A stretch of DNA of 64,000 nucleotides, from positions 62,001-126,000 of the forward strand of contig NZ_JAJEWJ010000004.1 in the NCBI RefSeq assembly GCF_020687765.1. The letters are read 5' to 3'. The notes under the pieces were generated by a model. That model was not told where the DNA came from and ran no database searches. It worked only from the letters and a program-made list of their open reading frames with translations. The position numbers were made by a program, and so were the translations under genes. The stretch is from Sphingobacterium sp. FBM7-1 (lineage in GTDB: Bacteria; Bacteroidota; Bacteroidia; Sphingobacteriales; Sphingobacteriaceae). How positions within the stretch are numbered: the first letter of the stretch is position 1; every line of letters starts with the position of its first letter. Of this stretch, positions 25,459 to 33,929 are shown in pieces.

Positions 25459-26754
25459 TTACTTATACAATATCCTAAATTTTATGGTATTGTCAATCTG
25501 TTTTAATTGTTTCAGCACATTTTTGTCATAGGCAGTATGGATATCGGTAACGGCGTAGCCCATGTCACCTTTCGTCATCAGAAATTGAGAGATGATGTTA
25601 ATGTTATTTTCCGCATAAACCTTATTGATTTGTGCCATGATACCTGGTACATTCCTGTGAATATGTAGAAGTCGGTGTGCTTGTGTGAGGCGCGGTAAGA
25701 TAAGATTTGGAAAATTGCGACTCATGTACGTATCGCCATTATTGATAAAGTCGGCCATACGCTTCGGAATGAACTCGGCGTTTCGTTTCTTATATTTTTT
25801 ATCATCAAACACGACGATGCCTTTTTCGGTACAGATATTTTTGTTTACGAAACCCTGTACGTCCCCTAAGTATCCGATAGTCTTTAATTTGTCCGCTTGT
25901 GCGAGCTGCTCGTCTTCAACACGTATACCATCGCCCAATAAAAGCAAGCCTACGTCTTTGGTATACTTATCTTCAAAAGTTTCTTTTACACGGACTGAAA
26001 AACCGTCTCGTTTCAAAAGATGTACAGCAATTTCCGGCACATCCCCCACGATAAGACATAGAATACGGTTTTTTGGATAGGAGATGGCCCGCGGCAGGTC
26101 ATTCACATACAGAAACTCGTCAAAACTAGGGGTGATGTGATCTGCTTTTTCCGTCACGCTTTTGCGCGAAATGTTTTCCGTGAAGGCGAAGAATTTTTCA
26201 ATCAGCCCTGATTCCTTCAGCTGGAAGTCTGAATACCCATCGCCGATACCGAATATTCTGCCGTCTAATTTGAGCTCTTTCAGCAGTTTAACCTTTCCAC
26301 CCTCGTCCGAAAGCGGATTGTTCTCGTCATACCCGATAATATTGCCCTCCTCATCAAACTTGAATGTATTGGCATATATGTTTTCCTTTTGTATGTGGTA
26401 TGGCGTCACGACAGGCGTAATGAATTCCTTAAATCCACCGGATACAATCAGTGCGGTATCTTTATTCTCTTTGAAAAACTCTTTGTTCCGACCAAAGGAA
26501 CGTGAAACTTTCTTTTTCAGCTGGGAGACTAGTTTATCCAGGTGGCTTTTGTTTGCGTTTAGCAATTGTACACGGCCCGTTAGACTTTCCCGGAAGGAAA
26601 TCTTTCCTTCCATGGCAAGGTTGGTGTAATCTTCGATCTGTTGATAGATTTTATCTCTATCTGGATGGTTCTCTAAGGATATTCTTGCTAATTCATCCAA
26701 AGCTTCGACTTGCGTAAATGTGCTATCGAAATCGATGATGTAATAATTCTTCAT
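25459..26754 (-). CDS. serB: Phosphoserine phosphatase-like HAD protein with PGDH-like ACT tail
   Basis: A 431-residue protein. Residues 1-210 form a HAD phosphatase: IDFDSTFTQVEALDE with the nucleophile, LIVSGGFKEFI, and GIGDGYSDFQL with metal-binding Asp. Residues 225-335 look like a degraded dehydrogenase segment. Residues 345-431 (NGDTYMSRNFPNLILP, LLHIHRNVPGIMAQINKVYA) match the linker and ACT domain at the end of 3-phosphoglycerate dehydrogenase, which senses serine. It likely dephosphorylates phosphoserine under serine feedback. It overlaps the upstream epimerase stop by four bases. Confidence 0.85.
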   Translation of the reverse strand: MKNYYIIDFDSTFTQVEALDELARISLENHPDRDKIYQQIEDYTNLAMEGKISFRESLTGRVQLLNANKSHLDKLVSQLKKKVSRSFGRNKEFFKENKDTALIVSGGFKEFITPVVTPYHIQKENIYANTFKFDEEGNIIGYDENNPLSDEGGKVKLLKELKLDGRIFGIGDGYSDFQLKESGLIEKFFAFTENISRKSVTEKADHITPSFDEFLYVNDLPRAISYPKNRILCLIVGDVPEIAVHLLKRDGFSVRVKETFEDKYTKDVGLLLLGDGIRVEDEQLAQADKLKTIGYLGDVQGFVNKNICTEKGIVVFDDKKYKKRNAEFIPKRMADFINNGDTYMSRNFPNLILPRLTQAHRLLHIHRNVPGIMAQINKVYAENNINIISQFLMTKGDMGYAVTDIHTAYDKNVLKQLKQIDNTIKFRILYK

Positions 26755-27725
26755 TTATAAGATTTAAATTCAATACTCATTTCTTTCAATGTGCTATTCA
26801 GTGGTTTAAAACGGTACCCCGTAGCATCGTACAGCTTTTGGTTGGAATAAGCTAAAAAAGCCGCGGCAGCTTTTGCACTTTCCCGCGTCAATACCGGCCG
26901 GCCGCCTTTAAAAAAGGCCATTATTTTGGCTGCCCTCCACGCAAAGCTCAACATAAAGGGTCGTGCTTTAATCGTTGGAGCTGGTTTGTCCAGTAGTTTG
27001 GCGATACGCTCCAGCAAGAGCTTGTTGCTAATGTTTTCGCTATTGAGTACGAAGCGTTCACCGCGAATAGCACGGTTATTCATTAATAGGATCATGATTT
27101 TGGCGACATCTTCCACATCGACAATACCAACGGTTCCGGGTGGATAGACTTTGATTCCCTTTTTAACAAGATCGAAGATCGCTCCAGCGGCTTTTTTACC
27201 TGGGCCTACGCCCATAATGACTGATGGATTAACGATAACCGCGTCCAAACCTTCCATAATACCTCGCCATACTTCCATTTCACTTTCGTATTTAGAAAGG
27301 GCATATTTAGAATGGTCTGCACCTTCGTCCCATTTACTTTGTTCAGAAATCAATTCACCCGTTTTTGGCGAACCTAGCGCGGCGATAGAACTGACGTGTA
27401 CCAAGCGCGCCCCGTGCTCTAAGCAAAGGTTAACGATGTGTTTGGTACCCTCAATATTGGTGTGTAGCATACGCGCCCAATCCGCTTTTTGATAAGATAT
27501 TTGAGCCGCACAATGGTACACGGCTGTTATCCCTTTGAAAGCATCGGCTAAGGCAAAATAATCTGTTATGTCGGCGGGAAACCATTCCACCAGTGAAGAG
27601 GAGCGCAGAAGTTCGGGGACTTCTGACTGTTCGCGCTTAATGGCGACTACAGCATGACCCTCATCGATTAAATATTTAATCAATGTAGATCCCAAAAAAC
27701 CGGTTCCTCCTGTTACTAATATCAC
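26751..27725 (-). CDS. NAD-dependent epimerase/dehydratase (dihydroflavonol reductase-like)
   Basis: A 324-residue extended short-chain dehydrogenase. The nucleotide loop is VTGGTGFLGSTLIKYL. Catalytic residues appear as HVSSIAALG (Ser) and SKYALSKYESE (Tyr-x3-Lys) near residue 145. The family acts on small ketones or nucleotide sugars; the substrate is not evident. The start is GTG at 27725, directly before the conserved ILVTGG, with no in-frame ATG upstream. It is the first gene of a two-gene unit with the serB-like gene. Confidence 0.85.
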   Translation of the reverse strand: MILVTGGTGFLGSTLIKYLIDEGHAVVAIKREQSEVPELLRSSSLVEWFPADITDYFALADAFKGITAVYHCAAQISYQKADWARMLHTNIEGTKHIVNLCLEHGARLVHVSSIAALGSPKTGELISEQSKWDEGADHSKYALSKYESEMEVWRGIMEGLDAVIVNPSVIMGVGPGKKAAGAIFDLVKKGIKVYPPGTVGIVDVEDVAKIMILLMNNRAIRGERFVLNSENISNKLLLERIAKLLDKPAPTIKARPFMLSFAWRAAKIMAFFKGGRPVLTRESAKAAAAFLAYSNQKLYDATGYRFKPLNSTLKEMSIEFKSYK

Positions 27726-27756
27726 GGTGTCAAGTTGTCGCTGAAATTGTGCCGCT

Positions 27757-27788
27757 CAAAGATAACCTATTGATTACGGGTTTGCAAG
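27757..27788 (-). promoter_or_regulatory. Promoter of epimerase-serB unit
   Basis: On the minus strand: CTTG (27785-27788), a 20-base spacer, and TATCTTTG (27757-27764). It leaves about 30 bases before the GTG start. Confidence 0.5.
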
Positions 27789-27893
27789 TGCAGGAAAGAG
27801 GAAACTTTCACTTTTGGCTTCGGGTTTATTGATGTTTTGTTTACTTTTAAGGCATCAATAACCCCTCGAGGTTTTTACCTTTACTTTATTAGT

Positions 27894-29081
27894 ATGTCTT
27901 TAGTTGATTTCTTTACCCCAATCATCGTGCAGGACTTTTGTTCTGGAACCGATTTTTATAACTCGCAATTCGGAAAAATTATAGCGGCTTATGAAGAATC
28001 GTTTCCGGACTTACAAGACGCTGAAAAAAAGCCGCATATCGCGTTAATAGGCGTGGAAGAGGAGCGGGCGTCCGTTCATAACGGCGGGGCCAAGAAATCT
28101 CCAAATGCGGTACGGAAGCATTTCTATAATCTCTATCAAGGAGATTATGAGGTGCGCATGGCGGATCTAGGCAATATTCAAGCAGGAGCTACGATACAAG
28201 ATACCTATGCCGCGTTGAGGACGGTTGTCGAAGAATTGGTGAAGCAAGACATATTACCGATCATCATCGGAGGCGGACAGGATCTTACTTATGCCCAATA
28301 TAGAGGCTATGAAGGTTTGGAACAACGTGTCGAGGTCGCCGTCATTGATGCGCGGTTCGATCTCGATCAAGATCACGTGGAAAATCCACCACTGAACTCC
28401 CACACCTATCTCAATCACATCGTCTTACATCAGCCCGATTATCTTTTTAACCTGAGTAATCTTGCTTATCAGACTTACTTAGTGAGCAAGGAGTCTATTA
28501 ATATGTATGATAAGCTCTTTTTTAATACCATGCGTATTGGTATGATGGCCGGTAAACTTGACCAAGCGGAGCCCTTAATTCGTGCTGCAGATATGGTTAG
28601 CGTTGATATAGGTGCCATCCGGGCTTCCGAAGCACCGGGGAACGCAAATGCCAACCCAAATGGATTGTATGGAGATGAAGCTTGTCAATTAGCCCGTTAT
28701 GCCGGCATGTCCGACAAATGTTCGTCGATCGGATTTTATGAATATAATCCTACTTTCGATCCCATGGGTCATACAGGGAGTTTGGTCGCGCAGATGATTT
28801 GGTGTTTTATCGATGGATTCTATAGCCGAAAAAATGATACCCCCGTTATTCCTAAATCGGCTTATATCGTTTATCGGACCACCCTCGAAAACGAAGAATA
28901 TGAAATGGTTTTTGTCAAAAGTAAGAAATCTGATCGTTGGTGGATGCAGGTGCCTTATTTTGGTTCCCGATCAGTAAATGAGCGCTATCACTGGGTGCCT
29001 TGCCGTTATGAAGACTACCAGCAGGCGGTAGGCGGGGATATGCCTGACCTCTGGTGGAAAACCCATCAAAAATTGCAGTAA
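27894..29081 (+). CDS. Formimidoylglutamase/arginase-fold hydrolase
   Basis: Start chosen at ATG 27894 (395 residues); an upstream in-frame start at 27837 would add 19 unconserved residues. Metal-site motifs of the ureohydrolase family are visible: GGGQDLTYAQ near residue 130, VIDARFDLD near residue 155, and MVSVDIGAIRASEAPG near residue 238. The usual GGDHS and SxDxD motifs are altered (GGGQDL), as in the Bacteroidota formimidoylglutamase-like branch. The substrate is therefore uncertain. It is followed 10 bases later by rmuC. Confidence 0.8.
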   Translation: MSLVDFFTPIIVQDFCSGTDFYNSQFGKIIAAYEESFPDLQDAEKKPHIALIGVEEERASVHNGGAKKSPNAVRKHFYNLYQGDYEVRMADLGNIQAGATIQDTYAALRTVVEELVKQDILPIIIGGGQDLTYAQYRGYEGLEQRVEVAVIDARFDLDQDHVENPPLNSHTYLNHIVLHQPDYLFNLSNLAYQTYLVSKESINMYDKLFFNTMRIGMMAGKLDQAEPLIRAADMVSVDIGAIRASEAPGNANANPNGLYGDEACQLARYAGMSDKCSSIGFYEYNPTFDPMGHTGSLVAQMIWCFIDGFYSRKNDTPVIPKSAYIVYRTTLENEEYEMVFVKSKKSDRWWMQVPYFGSRSVNERYHWVPCRYEDYQQAVGGDMPDLWWKTHQKLQ

Positions 29082-29091
29082 AACCAACGTA

Positions 29092-30411
29092 ATGGATATA
29101 TTTTTACTCCTGCTGATTATTGTCTTGTTCGCTGCTGTCATCGGAGCGTTTTGGTTACAATCGCAAAAAGCGCCCAAACATGTTCATCGGCAAATAGAAG
29201 CAGAAAAGAATACGGCTGTTATTGAGCTGGCCAAGGTGCAGGAAAGAGAGCGGTTGCTGGAGCAAGCAAAAGTGGAACTCGAACAGGCATTGGACAGGGA
29301 GCGCCGTGAACGCTCAGCGGTTGAGCGGACACTAGAAAGCACCCATGCGTACCTGCAGGCCCAGCAAGAGAAATATCAAGTACAACAGGAAGAGATAAAG
29401 CAATTGCGTAAGCAATTTTACTTGGAATTTCAGCAGATGGCCAATACTATCTTGGAGGAAAAAACCCAGAAGTTTACCGCCGTCAATCAACAGCATTTAG
29501 ACCAGTTGCTCACGCCTTTAAAAGAAAAGATCAAAACATTCGAAGAAAAGGTCGATCGAACCTATCAACAGGAAGCAGCGGAACGTAACGTCTTGAAAGG
29601 TGTGGTAGAACAATTGATGCAGCAGAGTATGTTGATCAAAGATGAGGCAAATAACCTGACCAAAGCGTTGAAGGGTGATAGCAAAAAGCAAGGGGCATGG
29701 GGGGAAATCATCTTGGAGCGTGTACTAGAGCGTTCGGGTTTGTTGAAAGATCAAGAATACCGCTTGCAGGCCGTGTTTGAAGATGATCATAGTCGGAAAG
29801 TGCCGGACGCTATTATCTTGCTTCCTGAAGACAAGCATCTGGTTGTGGATTCCAAAGTGTCCTTGACCGCCTACGAACGATGGGTGAATGCAAGTGAAGA
29901 CGCCGAACAGGTGCAGCACTTACGTCAGCATGTGCATTCCATTGAATCCCATATTCGTCAGCTATCGGCTAAGAATTATCACGATTTATATGGTATCCAC
30001 TCACCCGATTTTGTGTTGTTGTTTATGCCGATCGAATCGGCATTGAGCTTAGCTGTTCGGGAAAAACCAGAGTTGTTTTCCGACGCTTGGGATAGGAAAG
30101 TCGTTATCGTAGGGCCGTCCACGCTATTGGCGACACTCCGTACGATAGCAAGTGTGTGGGTGCAAGAGCGGCAAAATCGGAATGTCCTGGAGATTGCAAA
30201 AGAAGCAGGGATGCTCTACGACAAATTTGTCGGCTTTTTAAACGATATGCAGCAATTAGAAAACCACCTTTCACGTGCCACTGAAAAGCATCAAGAAGCC
30301 ATGCGGAAGCTCTCTTCAGGATCGGGAAATGTGATTAAGAAAGTAGAAAATCTAAAACAACTGGGGGCGAAAGCAAATAAACAGATCGATCCAAAATATC
30401 TTTCCTCTTAA
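29092..30411 (+). CDS. rmuC: DNA recombination protein RmuC
   Basis: A 439-residue protein: one N-terminal membrane helix (residues 3-22), a long Gln/Glu-rich coiled coil (about 30-170), and the RmuC nuclease-like domain (about 190-385) with KKQGAWGEIILERVLERSGL, PDAIILLPEDKHLVVDSKVS and FVLLFMPIE. The family limits rearrangements at inverted repeats and resembles PD-(D/E)xK nucleases. Length and order are standard. Probably cotranscribed with the preceding ureohydrolase. Confidence 0.95.
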   Translation: MDIFLLLLIIVLFAAVIGAFWLQSQKAPKHVHRQIEAEKNTAVIELAKVQERERLLEQAKVELEQALDRERRERSAVERTLESTHAYLQAQQEKYQVQQEEIKQLRKQFYLEFQQMANTILEEKTQKFTAVNQQHLDQLLTPLKEKIKTFEEKVDRTYQQEAAERNVLKGVVEQLMQQSMLIKDEANNLTKALKGDSKKQGAWGEIILERVLERSGLLKDQEYRLQAVFEDDHSRKVPDAIILLPEDKHLVVDSKVSLTAYERWVNASEDAEQVQHLRQHVHSIESHIRQLSAKNYHDLYGIHSPDFVLLFMPIESALSLAVREKPELFSDAWDRKVVIVGPSTLLATLRTIASVWVQERQNRNVLEIAKEAGMLYDKFVGFLNDMQQLENHLSRATEKHQEAMRKLSSGSGNVIKKVENLKQLGAKANKQIDPKYLSS

Positions 30412-30420
30412 AGGTAGAAG

Positions 30421-30747
30421 CTAGCGTAACTTTTCGTTGTTTTTATGTCGATCCGCGTCCCGGATAGACTTCTTTTCTAAGTTTTTTTGAAGCGCATCCG
30501 TTAAATCGATGCCCGTTTGATTGGCAAGACAGATCAGCACAAACAATACATCCGCCATCTCGTCAGCAAGATTGACAGCCTTATCCGATTTTTTGAACGA
30601 TTGTTCCCCATATTGCCGAGCCATTATCCGCGCTACTTCGCCTACCTCTTCCATCAGCATGGCGGTATTCGTCAACTCGTTAAAATAGCGCACGCCTGTA
30701 CTGTTAATCCATTTGTCAACAATGTCTTGTGCTTCTTTGATTGTCAT
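30421..30747 (-). CDS. MazG-like nucleotide pyrophosphohydrolase
   Basis: A 108-residue all-alpha pyrophosphohydrolase. Metal ligands sit in MEEVGEVARIMAR near residue 32 and LADEMADVLFVL near residue 61, the ExxE...ExxD pattern of the MazG superfamily. It probably hydrolyses non-canonical or excess (d)NTPs. Its ATG overlaps the dtd stop by one base (TAATG arrangement), so the two house-cleaning enzymes are translationally coupled. Confidence 0.9.
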   Translation of the reverse strand: MTIKEAQDIVDKWINSTGVRYFNELTNTAMLMEEVGEVARIMARQYGEQSFKKSDKAVNLADEMADVLFVLICLANQTGIDLTDALQKNLEKKSIRDADRHKNNEKLR

Positions 30748-31199
30748 TATTTATTTGCTTTAGTATCCAAAATAATGGTGACTGGACCATCATTGCGCAA
30801 ATCAATTTTCATGTCTGCACCAAAAACGCCTAGCGCCACCTGTTTTTCGAGCAGTGTAGTTAGCCGCTTGCCCATCAGCTGGTATAAAGGTTCCGCTTTG
30901 TCAGGCTTTGCGGCTTCGATAAAAGAAGGGCGATTCCCCTTCTTCGTCTGCGCGATCAACGTAAATTGAGATATAAGAAGGATGTTGCCGCCTATATCCC
31001 GCACAGATTTATTCATTAAGCCCGCCTCGTCCGAAAAAACACGCAGGTTGACGAGTTTTTGCGCCAACCATTCCAGCTCTTTTTCCGTGTCATCTTCCGC
31101 AATACCCAATAATACCAATAGACCATCCTTGATCGCTCCGGTACAGATATCATCTACGGTACATGACGCCTGAGTAACCCGTTGTACAACTGCTCGCAT
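30747..31199 (-). CDS. dtd: D-aminoacyl-tRNA deacylase
   Basis: A 150-residue enzyme removing D-amino acids wrongly attached to tRNA. MRAVVQRVTQASC opens the protein. The catalytic motif SQFTL near residue 78 and the cross-subunit motif NDGPVTI near residue 137 are both present. Length is standard. First gene of the dtd-mazG pair. A weak -7-like box (TTAATTTG) ends four bases before the ATG. Confidence 0.96.
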   Translation of the reverse strand: MRAVVQRVTQASCTVDDICTGAIKDGLLVLLGIAEDDTEKELEWLAQKLVNLRVFSDEAGLMNKSVRDIGGNILLISQFTLIAQTKKGNRPSFIEAAKPDKAEPLYQLMGKRLTTLLEKQVALGVFGADMKIDLRNDGPVTIILDTKANK

Positions 31200-31233
31200 G
31201 CCGCAAATTAAAGATTATTTTGGAATAATAGAA

Positions 31234-31257
31234 AGGGCAGCCCTATGAGACTGCCCT
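31234..31257. terminator. Hairpin between dtd and the TonB receptor gene
   Basis: Arms AGGGCAG (31234-31240) and CTGCCCT (31251-31257) around a 10-base loop. On the minus strand a short T-rich stretch follows, so it may end the TonB receptor transcript. Confidence 0.55.
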
Positions 31258-31279
31258 GTAAACTATCTGTCAAAAAAGT

Positions 31280-33661
31280 TTAGAACCTAATATTTAAGCC
31301 CAGTAAGAAATTTGTCTCCGCCTGTGGAAAATAGGCATTACCATAAAGACGCGTGCCGGTGGGCGTAATCCCGCCGTACGTATAGCCGTGGGATTCATAT
31401 TTCTCATTGAAAATATTGTTAACCGCTAAGTTCGCATCGATATTCTCCAAGCCCAGCAACGAAAAGTTATAGCGTAAGCGGAGATTGTTCACGAAGAACG
31501 GATCCACACTTCTTTCGGTCGATTGGGTGTTGTCTAGGAATTGTCTGGACACGTATTTGCTGGCCAAACTGAATTCCAATGACGGTATAGGTGCGTATGC
31601 AAATTCGTTGGACAAGATTACGGACGGAGAAAATGAAATCGTGGTTGATGGGTAATGTTGTACTACCTGAGGTTCGTCGAGTTCTGTCCAATCTTCATCC
31701 ATTACCGTAAGGTATTCTGTGTAGTTTTTTATTTTATTTTCGCTGATACCTGCAGTGGCTTTCCATCTAAATTGTTTCGATAGCTGCCATGCGCCGTCCA
31801 GCTCCACCCCGATGCGGTAGCTATTGGGTACATTTTCGCGTATAGACGCTCCTACATCATTAATCTCACCGGTTTTAATGAGTTGGTCTTTATAGAACAT
31901 ACCGTATATATTGGCACCAATATTCAACGATTCTCCGCGTAGTCGGTATCCGGCCTCAATATTATGCATGCGCTCCGCTTTCGGTCGTGCATTGGGTGAA
32001 GAATCCACATAGTCGTCGCGAACCGGTTCCTTATTACCGAATGCGTACGATGCGTAGACACTAGTCTTCGGCGACAGCAAGTAGGTAGTCCCAATCTTCG
32101 GATTGAAAAAATGGTGTTTCACGTTTACGTCCGCGAGCTCCAGATTATGGTTGTACCCTTCGAACGTGTAGTCCACAAACCGATACTGCAGGTCCGTGTA
32201 CAGCCGCAGGGCGCCAAAGCTTGCATTCCATTTTCCGTATACATTCACGTCATTTTTGTCCGCGTCGTTGAAATAGTATTTGTCACCAAGCTGACTATCC
32301 GATGCGTATTGTGCCCAAATTACTTCACCATAATGGTCGCCTCGGTATTGGTTCGCGCCTCCGCCAAAAATAAGGTTATGATTATCGTTCAGTTGATGAT
32401 TTACCGAGAATACCGTTCCATAAAAATGATTGTCTAGCCAACGACGACGGATGAGATCCGTGGTATTAATGGTGGTGCCACCGATTTCAATAGGAGCTAA
32501 GCCATAGCGGTTAAAGGATTCTCCATCCTTGTATTCCTCGTAGTAACCAGCCCCCCGCGTATAATGCAACGCCATATTAAGGGTCGTCCGGTCCGATGCA
32601 AAATAGTTATAATGAAGATGATGGTGTGTTTGCGTGTAATTGTCCGTCTGGTTCTCGTATGTAAATCCGTTATAACGACGGTTAATATCCAACATCTCTT
32701 CGGGCACCCCATCCCAAGCTTGGTAAGTTTTCTCTTTTCCCGAAAATACCGTAGCCTTCAAATGGTGCTTTTCGCCGTAGTAACCTGCGTCCACGTAAAA
32801 TGATTTTAAATCGGAGGTAGCCCGATCGATATATCCATCCGAGCTAATCCGCGATAAGCGCGCATTAAAAGCAAATTTATTGGGCATTAATCCCGAACCG
32901 ACTTTAATCGTGTTTTTCCAGGTGTTATAAGACCCCCCGCTGTTATTGAGTTCTGCGTAGGGATTACGTTCCAACACATCCGATTGGATGTTGAGCGAGG
33001 CACCAAAGGCACCCGCACCGTTGGTCGAAGTTCCTATACCCCGTTGGATCTGAATGCTCTCTGCGCTCGACGCAAAATCAGGTAGGTTTACAAAAAACGA
33101 TCCCATACTTTCGGCGTCATTTAAAGGAATGCCATTCAGCGTGACATTGATACGCTGGTTGTCCGATCCACGAATCGTTAAATTCGTATAACCAACTCCT
33201 GCACCCGCATCCGACCCAATAACCACAGAAGGTGTCTGGTCCAGAAGATAGGGGATATCCTGTGCAAGGTTGCCTCGCGTGATATCTTCTTTGTTGAGAT
33301 TTTTGTAAGTGGTCGCGGCGTTATCCGCGGCACGTGTCGCAATCACTTGAACTTCATCTGCCATTCTGGTCTCCAAATGCAATACCACCGTTATGTCGCC
33401 CTGCCCGTCAGGCAATACGTTTCTCTGAAAAGCGGTATATCCTACATAGCGCACCTGTAAGGAGCTCGTTTTGGGTTTTAGGCCCGTAAAGGTAGCCCTA
33501 CCTTGTGCGTCACTAATGGTGGTGTTTCCTTGTAAGACAACCGTTGCTCCCGGCAAGGGGTTTCGCGCTGCGTCGAAGACGCGCACAGTGAATGGAGTCT
33601 GCCCAACAGCAAAGAATGCCCCGAAAAGCAGCACGAGGGTCATCAATCCATTTTTTACCAT
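31280..33661 (-). CDS. TonB-dependent outer membrane receptor, likely thiamine uptake
   Basis: A 793-residue receptor. A signal peptide ends in FFAVGQ. A carboxypeptidase-like regulatory domain (about 24-105) precedes the plug domain (LAQDIPYLLDQTPSVVIGSD, GVGYTNLTIRGSD, GAFGASLNIQ) and a C-terminal beta-barrel ending in LGLNIRF. Substrate is inferred from the TPP riboswitch in its leader: TonB receptors under TPP control in Bacteroidota are assigned to thiamine or its precursors. No thiamine inner-membrane transporter is adjacent. Confidence 0.88.
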   Translation of the reverse strand: MVKNGLMTLVLLFGAFFAVGQTPFTVRVFDAARNPLPGATVVLQGNTTISDAQGRATFTGLKPKTSSLQVRYVGYTAFQRNVLPDGQGDITVVLHLETRMADEVQVIATRAADNAATTYKNLNKEDITRGNLAQDIPYLLDQTPSVVIGSDAGAGVGYTNLTIRGSDNQRINVTLNGIPLNDAESMGSFFVNLPDFASSAESIQIQRGIGTSTNGAGAFGASLNIQSDVLERNPYAELNNSGGSYNTWKNTIKVGSGLMPNKFAFNARLSRISSDGYIDRATSDLKSFYVDAGYYGEKHHLKATVFSGKEKTYQAWDGVPEEMLDINRRYNGFTYENQTDNYTQTHHHLHYNYFASDRTTLNMALHYTRGAGYYEEYKDGESFNRYGLAPIEIGGTTINTTDLIRRRWLDNHFYGTVFSVNHQLNDNHNLIFGGGANQYRGDHYGEVIWAQYASDSQLGDKYYFNDADKNDVNVYGKWNASFGALRLYTDLQYRFVDYTFEGYNHNLELADVNVKHHFFNPKIGTTYLLSPKTSVYASYAFGNKEPVRDDYVDSSPNARPKAERMHNIEAGYRLRGESLNIGANIYGMFYKDQLIKTGEINDVGASIRENVPNSYRIGVELDGAWQLSKQFRWKATAGISENKIKNYTEYLTVMDEDWTELDEPQVVQHYPSTTISFSPSVILSNEFAYAPIPSLEFSLASKYVSRQFLDNTQSTERSVDPFFVNNLRLRYNFSLLGLENIDANLAVNNIFNEKYESHGYTYGGITPTGTRLYGNAYFPQAETNFLLGLNIRF

Positions 33662-33729
33662 AAAAAAATTATTAAACTAAGTTAAACTTTCTATTGCCAA
33701 GGGGTTAGCAGTAGCTTATTATTTAACTA

Positions 33730-33838
33730 ACCTTCCCTACGCCAGCATTATCTGGATCAGGTGCGTTTCGCGTTAACGCGAAACTGGGTATAATCTCAGC
33801 CCGTTTTTGTGTTTAAACCAAACAAGGCACCCCTTACG
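33730..33838 (-). promoter_or_regulatory. TPP riboswitch (thi-box)
   Basis: On the minus strand the leader contains GGGGTGCC, then CTGAGA followed by ACCC, then ACCTGATCC and TAATGCTGGCGTAGGGAA. These are the conserved blocks of the thiamine pyrophosphate riboswitch in order and with proper spacing. The variable P3 stem is the perfect palindrome GTTTCGCG/CGCGAAAC. It lies about 70 bases before the TonB receptor start and should repress it when TPP is high. Confidence 0.96.
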
Positions 33839-33845
33839 ATAAGAG

Positions 33846-33876
33846 CAAAAGTAAAGATAAATTTCATTTAATCAAA
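33846..33876 (-). promoter_or_regulatory. Promoter of the riboswitch and receptor
   Basis: On the minus strand: TTTG (33873-33876), a 19-base spacer, TACTTTTG (33846-33853). This is an exact match to the Bacteroidota consensus and places the start right before the riboswitch. Confidence 0.75.
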
Positions 33877-33929
33877 TTATGGCTTAATATTTGATTAAAT
33901 ATGGATAACAAATTATTTCAATTAGTTAA

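Noticed and set aside
25685..26629. Plus-strand ORFs opposite the serB-like gene
   Set aside because: Antisense shadows of a well-conserved coding region, rich in Ser and Pro from the reversed codons.
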